NCBI RefSeq assembly: GCF_025506355.1
Contig: NZ_JANZYP010000035.1
Span: 23,865-87,864 of the forward strand
Origin: Sphaerisporangium corydalis
GTDB taxonomy: Bacteria; Actinomycetota; Actinomycetes; Streptosporangiales; Streptosporangiaceae
Length of the DNA: 64,000 bases
Direction: 5' to 3'
Position 1 is the first letter of the stretch; each line of letters starts with the position of its first letter. Under the pieces are notes generated by a model that worked only from the letters and a program-made list of their open reading frames with translations, was not told where the DNA came from and did not search any database. A program made the position numbers and the translations under genes. Positions 56,242-64,000 of this stretch are shown here, one piece after another.

Positions 56242-57378
56242 ATGAGCACCCAGACCCCGCAACGGCCTGAGTCTCCGGGGCTGCGCATGGGGCGGCCTTT
56301 CGGCATCCCCGTCTACGTCTCGCCGACCTGGTTGATCGTCGCGGCGTTCATCACCTACACCTTCCAGCCCTCGGTGGCCGACGACCTGCCCGGCAGGGGC
56401 ACCGTCGTCACCTACCTGGTCGCCTTCGTGTTCGCCGTCTTCCTCTACGTGTCGGTGCTGCTCCACGAGCTGGCGCACTGCGTGGTCGCCCGCTACTTCG
56501 GGCTCCCGGTCCGCCGGATCACGCTCTACCTGCTCGGCGGCGTCTCCGAGATCGAGCGCGAGCCCGAGACCCCGGCCAGGGAGTTCCTCGTCGCGTTCGC
56601 GGGCCCGCTGCTCTCGCTCGGCCTGGCCGGCGTCGGCTACCTGGCGAGCATGGTCATCCCCCAGGAGACCATCCCCTACGTCCTGGTGTGGCAGCTCTGG
56701 TTCTCCAACCTCATCGTGGGCGTGTTCAACCTGCTCCCCGGCCTGCCGCTCGACGGCGGGCGCATGCTGCGCGCGGGCGTGTGGAAGCTCACCCGCAACC
56801 CGGGCTCCGGCACGATCGCCGCCGCCTGGTTCGGGCGCGGGCTGGCCGTCGCCCTGGTCGTGGTGCCGGTGGGGCTGGCGCTCATGACCGGGCAGCAGCC
56901 CGGGTGGGGCATGCTGCTGTGGTCGGTGCTGCTGGCGTCGTTCATCTGGATCGGCGCGACCCAGTCGCTGCGGGTGGCGCGGGTGCGCGCCCGCATGCCG
57001 CAGGTCCAGGCCCGCTCGCTCGCTCGCCGGGCCATCCCGGTGACCGCCGAAGTGCCGCTGGCCGAGGGCATGCGCCGCGCACGGGAGGCGCAGGCGGGCG
57101 CGATGGTGGTCGTCGACCACGACGGGCACCCCATCGCGATCGTCGCCGAGGCCGCCGTCACGGCCACGCCCGAGCAGCGGCGGCCCTGGGTGACCGTCGG
57201 GTCGCTGGCCCGCACGCTGGAGCCCTCGCTGGTGCTCGCCGCCGACCTGTCGGGCGAGTCGCTCCTGGACGCCATGCGCGGCGCCCCCTCGGGGGAGTAC
57301 CTGCTGGTCGAGCGGGGCGGCGACGTGTTCGGCGTGCTGGTCACCGCCGACGTGAACCGCGTCTTCTCCGGAGTCTGA
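56242..57378 (+). CDS. Site-2 protease family protein with CBS-like domain
   Basis: This is a 378-residue membrane metalloprotease. HELAH (about residues 75-79) and LDGG (about 170-173) are the zinc ligands inside membrane helices. After the membrane part (to about 245) a CBS-like module follows (VTAEVPLAEGMRRAREAQAGAMVVVDHDGHPIAIV). Related proteases cut anti-sigma factors, but some lack a known substrate. AAGGAGGG lies about 12 nt before ATG 56242, and TAGCAT at 56208-56213 is a possible -10. Confidence 0.93.
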   Translation: MSTQTPQRPESPGLRMGRPFGIPVYVSPTWLIVAAFITYTFQPSVADDLPGRGTVVTYLVAFVFAVFLYVSVLLHELAHCVVARYFGLPVRRITLYLLGGVSEIEREPETPAREFLVAFAGPLLSLGLAGVGYLASMVIPQETIPYVLVWQLWFSNLIVGVFNLLPGLPLDGGRMLRAGVWKLTRNPGSGTIAAAWFGRGLAVALVVVPVGLALMTGQQPGWGMLLWSVLLASFIWIGATQSLRVARVRARMPQVQARSLARRAIPVTAEVPLAEGMRRAREAQAGAMVVVDHDGHPIAIVAEAAVTATPEQRRPWVTVGSLARTLEPSLVLAADLSGESLLDAMRGAPSGEYLLVERGGDVFGVLVTADVNRVFSGV

Positions 57379-57642
57379 CCCCCCTCGGCGCGTCACCTTT
57401 CCTCCGGCGTCCGTTCCCGGGTCCGGCCCTTGTGAGGGCGCCTCACGATCCCGCCGGGACCGGACGCCGTCGCACGCGAACCTCACGCGCGGGTCGGGCG
57501 TCTGATCAGTAGCGCACGCGACGGGGACGGGCTGAGGCAGGGGGAAAGATCGGCCGCTTTGTCCCACTCGTTTTCCGTGCGCGCCCCGGCTACTGTTCTG
57601 ATCAGCCGATCCGGTCGGCCAAGCAGATTAGGAACGTTCGCA

Positions 57643-59178
57643 TTGGCTACGCCTCATACACCCCCCGCGGCCGGTGACCTCACGCCGGAGCTGCTGGGTG
57701 CGCCCGAGTGGAGCGACCGCATGGTCGCCGCGGCGGGCATCCCCATGTACGACATCCCCTTCCTCACCCTCGGCGGCGGCATCGGATCGTTCGTCACCCT
57801 CGACTACCTGCGCGTCTACGGGGTGCCGACCTCGCAGATGCGGGTGGTGTCCAACATCGACCACCCCTGGCAGACCTACGAGTTCCTGACCCGGTGCTCG
57901 CAGATCCCCCGGCCCGAGCGCATCCGCTCCGACTCCTCCTCGCGGCCCGACAACCTGTGGGGGTTCCCCTCCTACGCCCTGGAGGAGGCGTGGAAGGAGA
58001 AGAACCCCGCCTACCTGCTCCAGATCGCGACCGAGCCGATACTCAACGACTACTGGACGCCCCGCGCGGGCACGGTCTTCGAGAACCTCGAACGCGAGGC
58101 CAAGCGCATCGCCTACTGGGACATGCTGGTCAAGGGCCAGGTCCGCATGGTGCGCCGCAGGAGCGGCGGCGGCTACTTCACGGTGGTCACCCCGCCGGAG
58201 GGCACCGCCCAGACCAAGCGCATCGTGTTCCGGTCCCGGTTCGTGCACATCGCCCTCGGCTACCCCGGCCTGAAGTTCCTGCCCGACCTGCAGGAGTTCC
58301 GGCAGAAGTACGGCGACTACCAGCACGTGGTGAACGCCTACGAACCCCACGAGCAGGTCTACGAGTTCCTCAAGACCCGTCCGGGCACGGTGGTGGTCCG
58401 TGGCGGCGGCATCGTCGCGTCCCGCGTGCTGCAGCGCCTGTTCGACGACCGGGAGAAGTTCCGGCTCCAGACGCAGATCGTGCACATCTTCCGCACGTTC
58501 GTGACCGGCTCGCACGGCCCCAGCCTGCGCAACCGGCGCAAGGGCGGCGACGGCTGGGCCTACCAGGGCTTCAACTACCCGAAGTCGGTGTGGGGCGGCC
58601 AGCTCAAGGCCGAGATGCGCAGGCTGGAGGGCCCGGAGCGTGCCCAGAAGTACAAGGAGATGGGCGGCACCAACACCCCCTTCCGCCGCCGCTGGCAGGA
58701 GCAGATGCGCGCGGGCCGCGAGGGCGGCTACTACCACGCCGTCCAGGGCACGGTCGAGCGGGTCGAGCCGGCGGCCGACGGCCGCATGATGAGCTACGTG
58801 CGCAGCAAGGACGGCACCGTCCGCGAGCCCGTCTCCGACTACATCATCGACTGCACCGGCCTCGAGGCCGACATCGCCGAGCACCGCGTGTTCGCCGACC
58901 TGCTGCGGCACGGCGGCGCCTACCGCAACCCGGTCGGCCGGCTGGAGGTCGAGCGCCACTTCGAGATCAAGGGCACCGCCAGCGGCGACGGGGCGCTCTA
59001 CGCCTCCGGCTCGGCCACCCTCGGCGGCTACTTCCCCGGCGTCGACACCTTCCTCGGCCTGCAGATCGCCGCCCAGGAGATCGCCGACGACCTGGCCAGA
59101 CGCGGTTTCTGCCGCCGGATGGGCCCGCTGCGCTCGACATCTCAGTGGTTCAAATGGGCCCTCAACAAGCCCGTCTAA
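57643..59178 (+). CDS. Putative FAD/NAD(P)-binding oxidoreductase of a FHA-linked cluster
   Basis: This 511-residue protein is not a family I can name. It has two Rossmann-type glycine motifs, LTLGGGIGSF near residues 42-50 and VVRGGGIVASR near 248-258, a late YIIDCTGLEAD and a C-terminal GGYFPGVDTFLGLQIAAQEIADDL, the order seen in two-dinucleotide-binding flavoproteins such as monooxygenases. A basic segment (residues 290-365) separates them. The start is uncertain: TTG 57643 has TTAGGAACG upstream, while a TTG at 57559 gives 28 more residues. A membrane-protein gene follows after 12 nt. Confidence 0.7.
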   Translation: MATPHTPPAAGDLTPELLGAPEWSDRMVAAAGIPMYDIPFLTLGGGIGSFVTLDYLRVYGVPTSQMRVVSNIDHPWQTYEFLTRCSQIPRPERIRSDSSSRPDNLWGFPSYALEEAWKEKNPAYLLQIATEPILNDYWTPRAGTVFENLEREAKRIAYWDMLVKGQVRMVRRRSGGGYFTVVTPPEGTAQTKRIVFRSRFVHIALGYPGLKFLPDLQEFRQKYGDYQHVVNAYEPHEQVYEFLKTRPGTVVVRGGGIVASRVLQRLFDDREKFRLQTQIVHIFRTFVTGSHGPSLRNRRKGGDGWAYQGFNYPKSVWGGQLKAEMRRLEGPERAQKYKEMGGTNTPFRRRWQEQMRAGREGGYYHAVQGTVERVEPAADGRMMSYVRSKDGTVREPVSDYIIDCTGLEADIAEHRVFADLLRHGGAYRNPVGRLEVERHFEIKGTASGDGALYASGSATLGGYFPGVDTFLGLQIAAQEIADDLARRGFCRRMGPLRSTSQWFKWALNKPV

Positions 59179-59190
59179 GGAGACTTCCGC

Positions 59191-59634
59191 GTGGTTCCGA
59201 CACTGATCGGCCGCATCCAGACGCGGCTGTTCCTGCTCGCCACCGTGGGCGTGGTGATCACGGCGCTGATCGTGCCCGTGCTGCCCGGCCTCACCGGGCC
59301 GCTCTCCCAGGACTACCTCACCGGATTCTCGGTGCTGGCGGCGGTCGCCGTCCTCGGGGTGCTGTGGGAGCTGCTCTACCACTTCCTGATGCAGTTCCGG
59401 TGGGAGAAGGATTGGCCCACTCTGTTCGGTTTGCTGACACTTGTGCCAGAAGGACTTCTGCTGTTGTTTTTGCTACGGTCCGGTGCCATCGGTAGCGTCA
59501 TCGACCCGGTCCCGCCCGCCTCGGCCTTCTGGACGCAGTTCGTGGTGGTCTGGATCTGTGTTTGGCTGGTGGCCAACGGGCCGATGCGGGTGCCGTTCAT
59601 CAGGTGGCGTTTTCGGGGAGGGAGAGTTCTGTGA
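59191..59634 (+). CDS. Four-helix membrane protein of the FHA-linked cluster
   Basis: This 147-residue protein of unknown function has four predicted membrane helices (about 12-31, 44-66, 78-97, 112-131) and a short basic end FIRWRFRGGRVL. AAGGAGA lies 7 nt before GTG 59191. Its stop overlaps the FHA gene start by 4 nt (GTGA). It may anchor the FHA protein or the oxidoreductase at the membrane. Confidence 0.72.
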   Translation: MVPTLIGRIQTRLFLLATVGVVITALIVPVLPGLTGPLSQDYLTGFSVLAAVAVLGVLWELLYHFLMQFRWEKDWPTLFGLLTLVPEGLLLLFLLRSGAIGSVIDPVPPASAFWTQFVVVWICVWLVANGPMRVPFIRWRFRGGRVL

Positions 59635-61046
59635 CGGAGCAAGGCGTGGGGGTGGTGCGTCCGCTTCCCGGCAACGGCCTGATCGCCCATGTGGGCGGCC
59701 TGTTGCTGGTGTGCGACGCGGCCGGCGCCGTCGCCGGGGAACTGCTGGACGCGGTCCAGGAGACCGCCGCCGGCGGCGGGGACGGCCGGGCCCTCGCCCG
59801 GCGCGTCGCCCAGGTCCTCGCGCGGTCGATGACGGCCGAGCCGATCACCTGCGCCGTCGCCGGCCGCGCGGGCGGTGGCATCGCGGTGCTGGTCAGCGGG
59901 GACGCGCAGGTGACGATCACCGGGCCGGGCACCGACGTCAGGCTCGACGGCCAGGACGTCCTGACCTGGACCGACCGCCTGGTCCCCGGGCCGATCTCCG
60001 GAGTGGAGCTGCGCCTGCCCGACGCCGGGCAGCCGATCAGGCAGGCCCGCCTCGACGGCGGCGTCATCCCCGGCGGCGGCCTGACCTGCGACTACACCGA
60101 GTCCGGCGGGCACGTCGCGCCCGTATCGCAGCACTCCCGGTCCTCGGCGGCCCCGGTGGCCTCCGAGCCGCCCCGGCCCACGGCCCCGCCGCCGCCCGAG
60201 CCGGTCCGGCCCCGGGAGCCGGTGGAGTACGGCCGCCACGACACCGGCCCGAGCCTGCCGGAGCCGGACCACGGGCCCGCCATGGCCGGGCCGCGTCCCG
60301 CCGAGCCCCCGCCGCCGCACCCCGTCACCCCGCAGGGCCCGCCGCCCCCCGACGTGCCCCCGGTCCAGCGCCGGGAGTTCGAGCAGCCGCCCGCCCTGGT
60401 CACCGACCCCGAGATGGCCGCGCTCGGCGGCGGCGTGCCCGTGCCCGAGGAGCAGCCCGAGTTCGAGTCGTACCTGCTGATCGACGGGCAGGGGGAGCAG
60501 CAGCAGGCCGGGACGCCGGGCTCGATCCTGGAGCCCACCGAGGCCGGGCCCACCCCCGAGCCGCTGAACCGCCCGATGGTCTACGGCGTCGACTGCAAGA
60601 ACGACCACTTCAACGACCCGCGCGTCCCCTACTGCGCGGTGTGCGGCATCGCGCTGGTGCAGCGCACCCTGGTGCCGTACAAGGGGGAGCGGCCGCCGCT
60701 CGGCGTGCTCCTGCTCGACGACGGCATGACCCTGCGGCTCGACAGCGACTACCTGCTCGGGCGCGACCCCGAACGCGCGCCGGAGGTCACCTCGGGGGAG
60801 GCCAGGCCGGCCAAGGTCACCAGCCCGGACGGGTCGGTCTCCCGGCGCCACCTGCGCGTGCGGCTCGACGCGTGGGACGTCAACCTCATCGACCTGGGCT
60901 CGGTCAACGGCACTCAGGTGCAGCCGCCGGGGGACCCCAACTTCTACGACATCCCGCCGAACGAGCCGGTGCCCATCCTGCCCGGCACGACGGTGCGCGT
61001 CGGCGTGTCACGCACCATGCGCTACGAGTCCCACCGCAAGGGCTGA
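59631..61046 (+). CDS. FHA-domain protein with N-terminal unknown domain
   Basis: The 471-residue protein has three parts. Residues 1-145 form a domain I cannot name (NGLIAHVGGLLLVCDAAG ... DVLTWTDRLVPGPI). Residues 150-310 are a Pro/Glu-rich linker. A Cys pair motif (CKNDHFNDPRVPYCAVCG, about 323-340), possibly zinc-binding, precedes the C-terminal FHA domain (about 360-465) with YLLGRDPE, SVSRRHLRV and DLGSVNGTQV. FHA domains bind phosphothreonine, so it is likely a substrate or reader for a Ser/Thr kinase; one is encoded at 63.3 kb. Confidence 0.85.
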   Translation: MTEQGVGVVRPLPGNGLIAHVGGLLLVCDAAGAVAGELLDAVQETAAGGGDGRALARRVAQVLARSMTAEPITCAVAGRAGGGIAVLVSGDAQVTITGPGTDVRLDGQDVLTWTDRLVPGPISGVELRLPDAGQPIRQARLDGGVIPGGGLTCDYTESGGHVAPVSQHSRSSAAPVASEPPRPTAPPPPEPVRPREPVEYGRHDTGPSLPEPDHGPAMAGPRPAEPPPPHPVTPQGPPPPDVPPVQRREFEQPPALVTDPEMAALGGGVPVPEEQPEFESYLLIDGQGEQQQAGTPGSILEPTEAGPTPEPLNRPMVYGVDCKNDHFNDPRVPYCAVCGIALVQRTLVPYKGERPPLGVLLLDDGMTLRLDSDYLLGRDPERAPEVTSGEARPAKVTSPDGSVSRRHLRVRLDAWDVNLIDLGSVNGTQVQPPGDPNFYDIPPNEPVPILPGTTVRVGVSRTMRYESHRKG

Positions 61047-61110
61047 GCGCCGGCCCGCGCGGCCGGTCGTCCACCCGCGGTGCCCGGCCCGCGCGGCCGG
61101 TCACCGACCT

Positions 61111-61138
61111 GCGGCGACCGGCGCGCACCGGTCGCCGC
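61111..61138. terminator. Hairpin between the FHA and antiporter genes
   Basis: A perfect 11-bp stem (61111-61121 with 61128-61138) with a 6-nt loop lies between convergent genes. An 18-bp direct repeat (61051-61068 and 61085-61102) precedes it. Confidence 0.65.
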
Positions 61139-61161
61139 CCGTCTCCGGTGACCCGCTCCGG

Positions 61162-63129
61162 TCAGCCGCCCACCTTCGACGGGGTGACGGCCGCCCAGTC
61201 GACCGGGTCGGCGTCCTGTTCGGCGCGGACCAGCAGGTGCGCGCCCGAGGGCGCGGCGGCGCCCGCCGCCGCCACGACCAGCGCGCCCGAGGGCGCCTCG
61301 TCCGCCGAGGTCGTCTCCACGCCGAGCCTGGCGAGCCGCTGCGCCAGGGCCGCGCCCCGGCCCCGCCCGAGCACCACCAGCGGGCGGCCGGTGGCGAGCG
61401 CGAGCTGCAGGGCGATGTGCGCGGCCGCGTCGTCCTGGCCGGGGTGCACGGCCACCGGCCCGGTCATCTCGTAGGTGCCCGGCAGCACCGTGACGGTGCG
61501 GCAGGTCGCCTCGGCGACGACGCGGTCGAGCCCGGGGGTGTCGCGGGCGAGCACCACCACGTCGGGCCGCGCGGACTCGGCGAGCCCCGGCAGCTCGGCG
61601 GCCACGTCGGCCGAGAACCGGCTCACCACCCGCGCCTCGGGGCCGCGGCCGCGCACGCCGGCGGCCAGCGCCTCCAGCGCGCCCAGCGTCTCGGTCATGC
61701 CGGCCAGCTCCGACGACAGGCCGGTGCCCACCTCCAGGCGGCCGGCGGGATAGGGCTGCAGGTGGCCGAGCACCACCTCCGACGGCGTACGCGCGCTCGC
61801 CAGCGAGGCGGCCAGCCAGGCGAGCGGCCCGGCGTCCAGCGGGTCACCCGGGATGACGACGAGCACGCGGTAGGAGGTGGTCCCGTCCAGGGTGACGCGC
61901 GCGGCCTCGGCGATGTCCCTGGCGACCCTGCGGTCGGGGTAGACGCGGCGCAGCAGCGGCCCGGTCATCGCCGTGGTGAGCAGGGCCATCAGCACCATGA
62001 GGGAGTACAGCTCGCCGTCCAGCACCCCCTTCTGCAGGCCGACCGTCAAGATGACGATCTCGGTCAGGCCCCGGGTGTTGAGCAGGATGGCCAGCGCGGA
62101 CGCCTGGCGCCCCGGCAGCCGCCGCAGCCGCGCGCCGAGGTAGGAGCCGGCCAGCTTCCCGCCGATCGCGACCGCGAGGATGGCCGCGAGCACGCCGAAG
62201 CTCCCGACCGTCAGCGTGCGCAGGTTGACGTTCAGCCCGGACACGACGAAGAACATCGGCAGCAGCAGGAGCACCGCGAGCTGTTCCAGGCGCTCCAGGA
62301 TCTGGTGGTTGAGCTTCTCGGCGCCCGCCCGGGGCATCACCGCGCCGAACAGGAACGCGCCGAAGATGAAGTGGATGTGCATCCACTCGGTCGCCCACGC
62401 CGAGGTCAGCAGGCCGAGCAGCACGATCGACAGCAGGCCGGGCGTGATGCGTCCCGCCCGTTCGAAGGCGGGCACCAGGCGGGCCAGCAGCGGACGCACC
62501 ACGAAGAACATCAGCGCGACGTACGGCACCGCCAGCAGGATCTGCCACTGGCCGGTCGCCGCCTCCGTGCCCGCGATGGCGACCACGACGGCCAGGACCG
62601 TCCAGGCCAGCACGTCGATGACGGCGGCGGACGCCAGCGCGAGCCCGCCGATCATGGTGCGTTGCATGCCGCGGTCGGTGAGGATCCGCGCGAGCACCGG
62701 GAACGCGGTCGCCGACATCGCGGCGCCGAGGAACAGCACGAACGCCAGGGTCCTGCCGTGCGCGTGCTCGTCCGCGAGGGTGAGCGCCAGCAGGACACCG
62801 AGGACGAAGGGGACGACGGTGGAGCCGACGGAGATGCTCGCGGCCACCTTCCCCTTGCCCCGCACGAGCTTCTGGTCGAGCTCCAGGCCGACCACGAACA
62901 TGAACAGGATCAGGCCGACGTCGGCCAGGGCCGACAGCGCCGGGCGCATGTCGGGGCCGAACAGGTCGTCGCCGATCCACGGGCCCAGCAGTGTGGGACC
63001 CAGCAGGATCCCCGCGACGATCTCCCCGATCACCGGTGGCTGGCCGACGCGCTTGGCGAGCAGGCCGAGAAGGCGGGCCGCTCCGAGCACGATCACCAGG
63101 TCAAGTAACAGCACATCCACGCGCAGCAT
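61162..63129 (-). CDS. CPA2-type cation:proton antiporter with USP-like tail
   Basis: This 655-residue exchanger has about 12 membrane helices in residues 1-410 (ILLGPTLLG, LFMFVVGLELD, ALASAAVIDVLAW, LNTRGLTEIVIL), the last being typical of KefB/NapA-like carriers. Residues 425-655 are a soluble part resembling two universal-stress-protein-like halves and probably regulatory. No TrkA-N domain is seen. The ion (K+ or Na+) cannot be told. ATG 63129 is the start because the extension upstream is not family-like. Confidence 0.9.
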   Translation of the reverse strand: MLRVDVLLLDLVIVLGAARLLGLLAKRVGQPPVIGEIVAGILLGPTLLGPWIGDDLFGPDMRPALSALADVGLILFMFVVGLELDQKLVRGKGKVAASISVGSTVVPFVLGVLLALTLADEHAHGRTLAFVLFLGAAMSATAFPVLARILTDRGMQRTMIGGLALASAAVIDVLAWTVLAVVVAIAGTEAATGQWQILLAVPYVALMFFVVRPLLARLVPAFERAGRITPGLLSIVLLGLLTSAWATEWMHIHFIFGAFLFGAVMPRAGAEKLNHQILERLEQLAVLLLLPMFFVVSGLNVNLRTLTVGSFGVLAAILAVAIGGKLAGSYLGARLRRLPGRQASALAILLNTRGLTEIVILTVGLQKGVLDGELYSLMVLMALLTTAMTGPLLRRVYPDRRVARDIAEAARVTLDGTTSYRVLVVIPGDPLDAGPLAWLAASLASARTPSEVVLGHLQPYPAGRLEVGTGLSSELAGMTETLGALEALAAGVRGRGPEARVVSRFSADVAAELPGLAESARPDVVVLARDTPGLDRVVAEATCRTVTVLPGTYEMTGPVAVHPGQDDAAAHIALQLALATGRPLVVLGRGRGAALAQRLARLGVETTSADEAPSGALVVAAAGAAAPSGAHLLVRAEQDADPVDWAAVTPSKVGG

Positions 63130-63273
63130 CGAACACGTCCCCAGCGAGTGACGACACCCTGATCTCAGCCCCTGATAATGGTCAACGCGACGGTACCCCG
63201 ACCGGGGCGGCCGGCGCGAGGCCTCGCGGCGCACGCCGGGCCGATCCGCGCGTGTCGAGGAGAGGAACGCAAG

Positions 63274-64000
63274 GTGGAGGGCATCGCCGACTACGAGTTC
63301 GTCCGGTCGCTGGGAGCGGGCAACCATGGCGAGTTCTATCTGGCGAGAAAACCACCGAGGCTGCCGGTCGACGCGGAGTACGTCACGGTGAAGGTCGTGG
63401 GGGGCACGGGGCAGGACGCGTTCCGGCGGGCCACCCGCGAGCTGAAGGCGTTCGCCGCGGTGCGCTCGCCCTTCCTGGTCACGCTGTACGACGCCGGGCA
63501 GCAGGGCGGGGTCTTCTACTACTCCATGGAGCACATCCCCGGCGGGTCGCTCGCCGCGCCGGCGGAGCCGCCCTCCCGCGACGGGGTGGTGCGCGCGGTC
63601 GCCTGCGCGGCCCGCGCGGCGCAGGCCCTGCACGAGGAGGGCATCGTGCACCGCGACATCAGCCCGGTGAACGTCCTGCTGACCGACGGCGGCGGCAAGC
63701 TCTCCGACCTCGGCCTGTCCCAGGTCCTGATGCCGGGGGCGACGATCACCGGCATGGGCGGGCTCGGGTCGGTGGAGTTCACCGACCCGGCGCTGCTGCA
63801 GGGCGAGAAGCCCTCGCCGGGGTGCGACGTGTGGTCGCTTGGCGCCACGCTGCACTGGGCGGCGAGCGGGCACGGCCTGTACGGCGAGCTGCCGACGCAC
63901 GACCCGCTGCTGACGCTGCGGAAGGTGTACAGTACTCCGCCGGTCATCGGTCCCGAGCTGGAGCCGGAGCTGTCGGACCTGGTCGGCGCGTGCATCGGCG
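63274..64000 (+). CDS. Ser/Thr protein kinase, truncated by the window end
   Basis: This frame runs off the window without a stop; the first 242 residues are visible. The G-loop is LGAGNHGEFYLA, the ATP Lys is in VTVKVVG, the catalytic loop is HRDISPVNVLL with Asp and Asn kept and Lys replaced by Ser, and DFG is DLG. The APE-like region reads FTDPALLQGE, with Trp in VWSLGATLHWA. GTG 63274 has GAGGAGAGG upstream. It is a good candidate for the kinase acting with the nearby FHA protein, though the antiporter gene lies between them. Confidence 0.88.
   Translation, partial: MEGIADYEFVRSLGAGNHGEFYLARKPPRLPVDAEYVTVKVVGGTGQDAFRRATRELKAFAAVRSPFLVTLYDAGQQGGVFYYSMEHIPGGSLAAPAEPPSRDGVVRAVACAARAAQALHEEGIVHRDISPVNVLLTDGGGKLSDLGLSQVLMPGATITGMGGLGSVEFTDPALLQGEKPSPGCDVWSLGATLHWAASGHGLYGELPTHDPLLTLRKVYSTPPVIGPELEPELSDLVGACIG

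Overview
The window is about 64 kb of very GC-rich DNA with GTG, TTG and ATG starts, dense coding and many 1-11 nt gene overlaps. Mycothiol ligase MshC, a DUF397/XRE-DUF5753 pair, eukaryotic-type Ser/Thr kinases, the DUF3090/phosphomutase/PI-kinase-like trio and a Streptomyces-style gas vesicle operon together point to a filamentous actinomycete. Streptosporangiaceae is my best guess, but this is inference. No rRNA, tRNA, CRISPR array, insertion sequence or prophage was seen. Bases 1-81 are homopolymer C/G blocks and look like a contig-end assembly artefact.

Layout, left to right. 0.1-2.9 kb: ATPase and permease of a monosaccharide ABC importer. 3.1-5.1 kb: molybdenum cofactor genes moaA, a mobA-like gene and a DUF6457 gene. 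5.2-6.1 kb: three hairpins, DUF3099, dodecin and a large terminator. 6.1-9.0 kb: a TldD/TldE peptidase pair. 9.0-10.5 kb: fabG and fabI. 10.6-12.7 kb: a secreted, membrane-anchored Pro-rich protein and an aldo/keto reductase. 12.8-19.7 kb: uppP, the conserved phosphomutase/DUF3090/SCO1664 trio, an NRDE protein, a Ser/Thr kinase and mshC. 19.8-26.8 kb: a ten-gene gas vesicle operon on the minus strand (Y-Z-A-F-G-O-J-L-S-K). 26.9-37.5 kb: a peptide deformylase, then a nitrate assimilation cluster (transporter, nitrate reductase, flavoprotein, nirB, nirD, HemD-type regulator, a 35-codon ORF, sirohydrochlorin chelatase). 37.5-45 kb: a TetR-like protein without a visible DNA-binding domain, PAC2 protein, metH, a HAD hydrolase, a small membrane protein and an anti-sigma-type ATPase. 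45.4-51.4 kb: an oligopeptide ABC importer. 51.4-53.3 kb: a two-component system. 53.4-57.4 kb: DUF397/XRE pair, a divergent repeat-tailed protein, a RecB-like nuclease and a site-2 protease. 57.6-64 kb: a three-gene unit (two-Rossmann flavoprotein, small membrane protein, FHA protein), a CPA2 antiporter and a Ser/Thr kinase cut by the window edge.

How the genes work together. The Moco genes at 3-5 kb can supply the molybdopterin nitrate reductase at 29 kb. The sirohydrochlorin chelatase supplies siroheme to NirB. NnaR-like and possibly GlnR control fit nitrogen regulation. Six successive junctions in the nitrate operon are 4-nt ATGA/GTGA overlaps, one set of them made by the 35-codon ORF.

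Most unusual features. Seven of ten gas vesicle proteins carry long charged or repetitive tails, three encoded by in-frame DNA repeats of 30, 36 and 54 bp. The flavoprotein-membrane-FHA unit looks like an uncharacterised signalling module. Many genes lack a Shine-Dalgarno and have a TANNNT hexamer 6-7 nt before the start codon, suggesting leaderless transcription. A possible two-state hairpin lies just upstream of the nitrate reductase gene.
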